A DNA stretch of 64,000 bases from assembly GCF_016861975.1 (NCBI RefSeq), contig NZ_BOMB01000008.1, positions 1-64,000 of the forward strand, in the 5' to 3' direction. The stretch comes from Actinocatenispora rupis (GTDB lineage Bacteria > Actinomycetota > Actinomycetes > Mycobacteriales > Micromonosporaceae). Positions within the stretch are counted from its first letter, which is position 1. Each line of letters opens with the position of its first letter. The notes below the pieces were generated by a model that saw nothing but the letters and a program-made list of their open reading frames with translations, was not told the DNA's origin and did not search any database. Both the position numbers and the translations under genes were made by a program. This document shows, piece by piece, positions 61,411 through 64,000 of this stretch.

Positions 61411-61839
61411 TCAGCTTCCGAAACCTTCCTTGACCTCGGTCAGCCGGAAGTGGTTGCCCGACGGGTCGCGGAACCCGGCGTCGATCCCGTACAACCGGTC
61501 CTCGGGCTTCTCGACGAACTCGACGCCCTTCGCGCTCAGCGCCTCGTACTCGGCGCGGCAGTCGTCGGTGGTGAGGAAGATCGTGCCGGCGAAGCCCTTC
61601 GCCATCAGCTCCTCCACCTTCGCCTTCGTGGCGGCGTCGAGTACCGGCTCGCCCGGGATCGCCATCAGCGTGATCGCGATCTCCGGCTGGCTCGGCGGTC
61701 CGACGGTCAGCCACCGGAAGTTGCCCATCTCCGGCACCGTCACGTCGGCGCGGACCTCCATCCCCAGCTTCCCGGTGTAGAAGTCCAGCGCGACGTCCTG
61801 GTCGTGCACCCACAGCTGCGCGTTCGCGATCTTGTACAT
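61411..61839 (-). CDS. VOC/glyoxalase-family protein
   Basis: A 142-residue vicinal-oxygen-chelate protein: NAQLWVHDQDVALDFYTGKLGME at the start (pieces NAQLWVHDQDVALDFYT) and GIDAGFRDPSGNHFRLTE at the end, with a Glu as last metal ligand. Could be a bleomycin-resistance or glyoxalase relative; substrate unknown. ATG at 61839 follows GGAGG at 6 nt. It is 31 bases after an AraC gene, a pairing common in actinobacteria. Confidence 0.9.
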   Translation of the reverse strand: MYKIANAQLWVHDQDVALDFYTGKLGMEVRADVTVPEMGNFRWLTVGPPSQPEIAITLMAIPGEPVLDAATKAKVEELMAKGFAGTIFLTTDDCRAEYEALSAKGVEFVEKPEDRLYGIDAGFRDPSGNHFRLTEVKEGFGS

Positions 61840-61870
61840 GGCGTCCTCCGTACGGTCTCCGTCTCGCGAT

Positions 61871-62311
61871 TCACGCTACGGAGCCGTCCGGTGCGCCGTC
61901 TTCTCGAAACGTGCGGTGTCGCGGCCGCCCGTACGCCCGGAGCAGGCAGGCCGGAATCGGCGCCATCGCCGCCGCCGGCGGGTACGCCGCGCGGTACGCC
62001 ACCGGGGACCTGCCGTACATCCGGGTGAAGCTGGTCGTGAACGACCCCAGACTGGACAGGCCCACCGACAGGCAGATGTCCGCCACCGGATGATCCGTGT
62101 ACCGCAGCATCGCCGCGGCCCGCTCCAGCCGCCGCGTCAACAGGTACGCGTGCGGCGACACCCCGAACGCCCGCCGGAACTCGCGGCTGAAGTGCGCCCG
62201 GGACAGCCCCGCCGCCCGCGCCAGGTCCGCGACACCGAGCGGCTCCGCGTACCGCGCGTCGGCGAGGTCACGGGCGCGCGTCAGGTGCCGCGCCACCGGT
62301 AGCGACGTCAC
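61871..62311 (-). CDS. AraC-family transcriptional regulator (DNA-binding domain only)
   Basis: A 146-residue regulator made only of the AraC double HTH: LGVADLARAAGLSRAHFSRE, FGVSPHAYLLTRRLERAAAML, then DICLSVGLSSLGSFTTSFTR. No ligand-binding domain, so it may act constitutively or through the VOC protein encoded next. GTG at 62311 has GATACT 6 nt upstream. The frame is open further upstream through a repeat region, but those 51 codons do not look like protein. Confidence 0.88.
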   Translation of the reverse strand: MTSLPVARHLTRARDLADARYAEPLGVADLARAAGLSRAHFSREFRRAFGVSPHAYLLTRRLERAAAMLRYTDHPVADICLSVGLSSLGSFTTSFTRMYGRSPVAYRAAYPPAAAMAPIPACLLRAYGRPRHRTFREDGAPDGSVA

Positions 62312-62343
62312 CCGTCGAGTATCGCCCACTCGGGCGCCGCACC

Positions 62344-62573
62344 GTCCCGGCCCGGCCGAGCACCACCCTGACGGACGGGGGGCGCGTCGGCCGATCCGGT
62401 CCCGCCGAGCATCACCCCGACGGGGCGTCGACCGGTGAGCACCAGCCGACGGGGAGTGCCTCACCCGGCTCGGTACGGCCGAGCGTCGACGGGCCTCAGC
62501 CGGTTCGCTCGGGTCGGGCGTCGACGGGCCTCAGCTGCGTCCGGTCCGGGCGAGCGTCGACGGGCCTCAGCCG
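62344..62573. repeat. Degenerate tandem repeats derived from a gene end
   Basis: Three copies of GAGCGTCGACGGGCCTCAGC or close variants at about 62481, 62517 and 62552, spaced 35-36 bp; the last contains the stop codon of the right-edge gene. Upstream, weaker units with GAGCACCACC/GAGCATCACC plus GACGG are near 62358, 62407 and 62437. They fill most of the 255-bp gap before the AraC gene. Confidence 0.7.
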
Positions 62574-64000
62574 AGGAGTTCGGCGAGAGCGGCGCGGTGC
62601 TCGGCGACCCGTTCGCGGTGGTGCTCGTCGCTCGACCGGGTCGACCGGAACGCCTCGGTCTGCGCCTCCACCGACCGGTCCATGTCCGCCCGTTCCCGCG
62701 CCGACGCCGCCTTGTACTGCCCGGACTCGCGCCAGCCGACGATGGCCACGATGCCGCCGACCACCAGGACGATCAGCCCGACCACGGCCAGCCCGACGCC
62801 GACACCGGCGAACCCGGCGACCGTCGCCGCCAGGCCGACCACCGCCGTCACGAGGCCGCCGATCAGCTTCGCCGGGCGTACCTGGTAGCCGGCGTCGATG
62901 TCGTTGCGCAGCGCGGCCAGCCCGGCCGGGTCGGCGCCGTCCGCGGTGACCCGGATGTCCCGGCCGCGGACGCGTACCGACACGGACTCCGGCGGCGCGC
63001 TCAGATGCCCGGCGATCGTCTCCACGCAGGCGGACAGCCACGGCGCCGCCGCCCGTACGGCGACCGGCCGGGTGCCGGGGGTGTCGGTGCCGAAGATGTC
63101 CCCGCGTACCAGGTCGGCGACGGAGCCGACCGCCGCGTCCCACGACTGGAACTCCGGCCGCGGCAGCCCGGACTCGACCACCGAACGCAGCTGCTCCGCC
63201 TTACGCAGCAACGGACGCTCCGGCGCGTGCCCCTCGTCGACCAGCGCGCGCAGCAGGTCGCGCAGCGGCGTCAGTACGGGGTCGTCGCCGTCGTCCGCCG
63301 GTACGTCCGCGGGTGGCTCGGCCGGGGTCAGCCGCTGGCGCAACGAACCGAGTGTGGTCGCCGCGGCGGCCGGACGTACCGAGGTGACGCCGGCGGAACC
63401 GGTGATCGCGGCCAGCCACGGGTCGATCGGGTTGTCCACCCCGGGCTGCCCCAGCGCCGACTCCAGCGACGTGGCCAGCAACGCCTGCCCCGGGCGGCCG
63501 AACGCGCCGGCCGCGGTGGCGCGCCACAACGCCCGCGCCGCGTACGTGACGGGGCGGCCCTCGGTGGGCAGCAGGCCGGCCAACTGCACAGCGCTCAGGT
63601 CGACGGGGCCGGCCAGCCGCAGCGCCGCGGTCAGGAAGTACTTGGCGTGCCCGGCATCCAGCTCCGTCGCCTGCTCGGTGTGCTTCGCCGCGGCGGCGTG
63701 GTCGTCGACGAGCTGCGCGTACAGCGCGCGGGCCGCGGGGACCAGCCAGTAGCCGCCGACCTCCGGCAACTCGGGTGGGTCGACGGGACCGCCGCCGGTG
63801 ACCGCGGCAAGCAGCAGTCGTACCTGATGGCGGACGATCGCCGGGTCGGTGTAGACGGCCAGCTCGGCGCGCACGTCGGACAGCTCGACGAACGCGTCGA
63901 ACGCCGCGGCGATCCGGTTCACCTTGCTCTGCAGGTCGCCCTCGATGCGGGCGAGCCGGCTCCGCAGCTGCGACGACTGCCGGTAGGCGCCGTCGACCGC
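62567..64000 (-). CDS. Large membrane protein with helical N-region, cut by window edge
   Basis: The frame runs from the right edge to 62567 (477 codons visible). The visible N-terminal piece is coiled-coil-like (QSSQLRSRLARIEGDLQSKV), followed by a helical, TPR-like region (residues about 30-200), a middle part (SWDAAVGSVADLVRGDIFGT), then two hydrophobic helices (LIGGLVTAVVGLAATVAGFA and VGLAVVGLIVLVVGGIVAIVG) and a charged helical end. A GTG at 63922 is internal, not a convincing start. I do not recognise the family; a membrane-bound scaffold is a guess. Confidence 0.7.
   Translation of the reverse strand, partial: AVDGAYRQSSQLRSRLARIEGDLQSKVNRIAAAFDAFVELSDVRAELAVYTDPAIVRHQVRLLLAAVTGGGPVDPPELPEVGGYWLVPAARALYAQLVDDHAAAAKHTEQATELDAGHAKYFLTAALRLAGPVDLSAVQLAGLLPTEGRPVTYAARALWRATAAGAFGRPGQALLATSLESALGQPGVDNPIDPWLAAITGSAGVTSVRPAAAATTLGSLRQRLTPAEPPADVPADDGDDPVLTPLRDLLRALVDEGHAPERPLLRKAEQLRSVVESGLPRPEFQSWDAAVGSVADLVRGDIFGTDTPGTRPVAVRAAAPWLSACVETIAGHLSAPPESVSVRVRGRDIRVTADGADPAGLAALRNDIDAGYQVRPAKLIGGLVTAVVGLAATVAGFAGVGVGLAVVGLIVLVVGGIVAIVGWRESGQYKAASARERADMDRSVEAQTEAFRSTRSSDEHHRERVAEHRAALAELLG

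Overview
The window is a stretch of a very GC-rich actinobacterial chromosome, probably from the Micromonosporaceae. This is inferred from the codon use, a conservon-like locus, a Sdh1-type succinate dehydrogenase, an Rv3303c-like LpdA, a DinB/mycothiol-type protein, an ECF42-type sigma factor and many apparently leaderless genes. It looks like ordinary chromosome: no rRNA, tRNA, CRISPR, phage or intact insertion sequence was recognised. It is cut in valS at the left edge and in a coiled-coil/TPR-like membrane protein gene at the right edge.

Layout. 0-11 kb: valS (partial), a DUF6220-like membrane protein, an aminotransferase divergent from an XRE-cupin regulator, a heterodimeric ABC exporter, an Ada/AlkA-Ogt alkylation repair pair, and the ATPase YchF facing a RelE-type toxin-antitoxin pair. 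11-19 kb: small metabolic and regulatory genes: DinB, alpha/beta hydrolase, DGPF protein with its ECF42 sigma factor, RraA-like, VOC, a degenerate pterin dehydratase, NUDIX, DUF1990 and a C39/BtrH-like protein. 19-23 kb: sdh operon (membrane anchor, SdhA, SdhB) and a true pterin carbinolamine dehydratase. 23-33 kb: a four-gene oligopeptide ABC importer, a second copy of its permease, and two paralogous lipoprotein binding proteins with matching promoters. 33-36 kb: a Roadblock protein, a protein joining an IS110-like domain to a conservon kinase-type tail, and a very acidic protein. 36-43 kb: GNAT, a DUF4261-like protein, and deoC with two aldehyde dehydrogenases divergent from a LysR gene. 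43-48 kb: a tightly coupled operon of amino-acid ABC importer, D-aminoacylase-type amidohydrolase and a cytosolic beta-lactamase-fold protein. 48-57 kb: upp, phosphohexomutase, a Ser/Thr kinase, an acyl-CoA mutase large subunit, M20 amidohydrolase, MBL hydrolase and gamma-glutamylcyclotransferase-like protein. 57-64 kb: lpdA, an HxlR regulator, an MBL hydrolase, AraC-VOC-SDR genes and the truncated right-edge gene.

Most interesting: (1) the IS110-like/conservon hybrid beside Roadblock; (2) tandem repeats that look like duplicated gene starts, ends or junctions, one forming a 76-codon frame with ATGA overlaps on both sides; (3) three AT-rich, internally repeated hairpin loci in an otherwise GC-rich sequence; (4) a beta-lactamase-fold protein without signal peptide or recognisable omega-loop glutamate in a D-amino-acid uptake operon; (5) a palindromic -10 element that could drive two divergent leaderless genes. 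All names come from reading sequence motifs; no database search was run.
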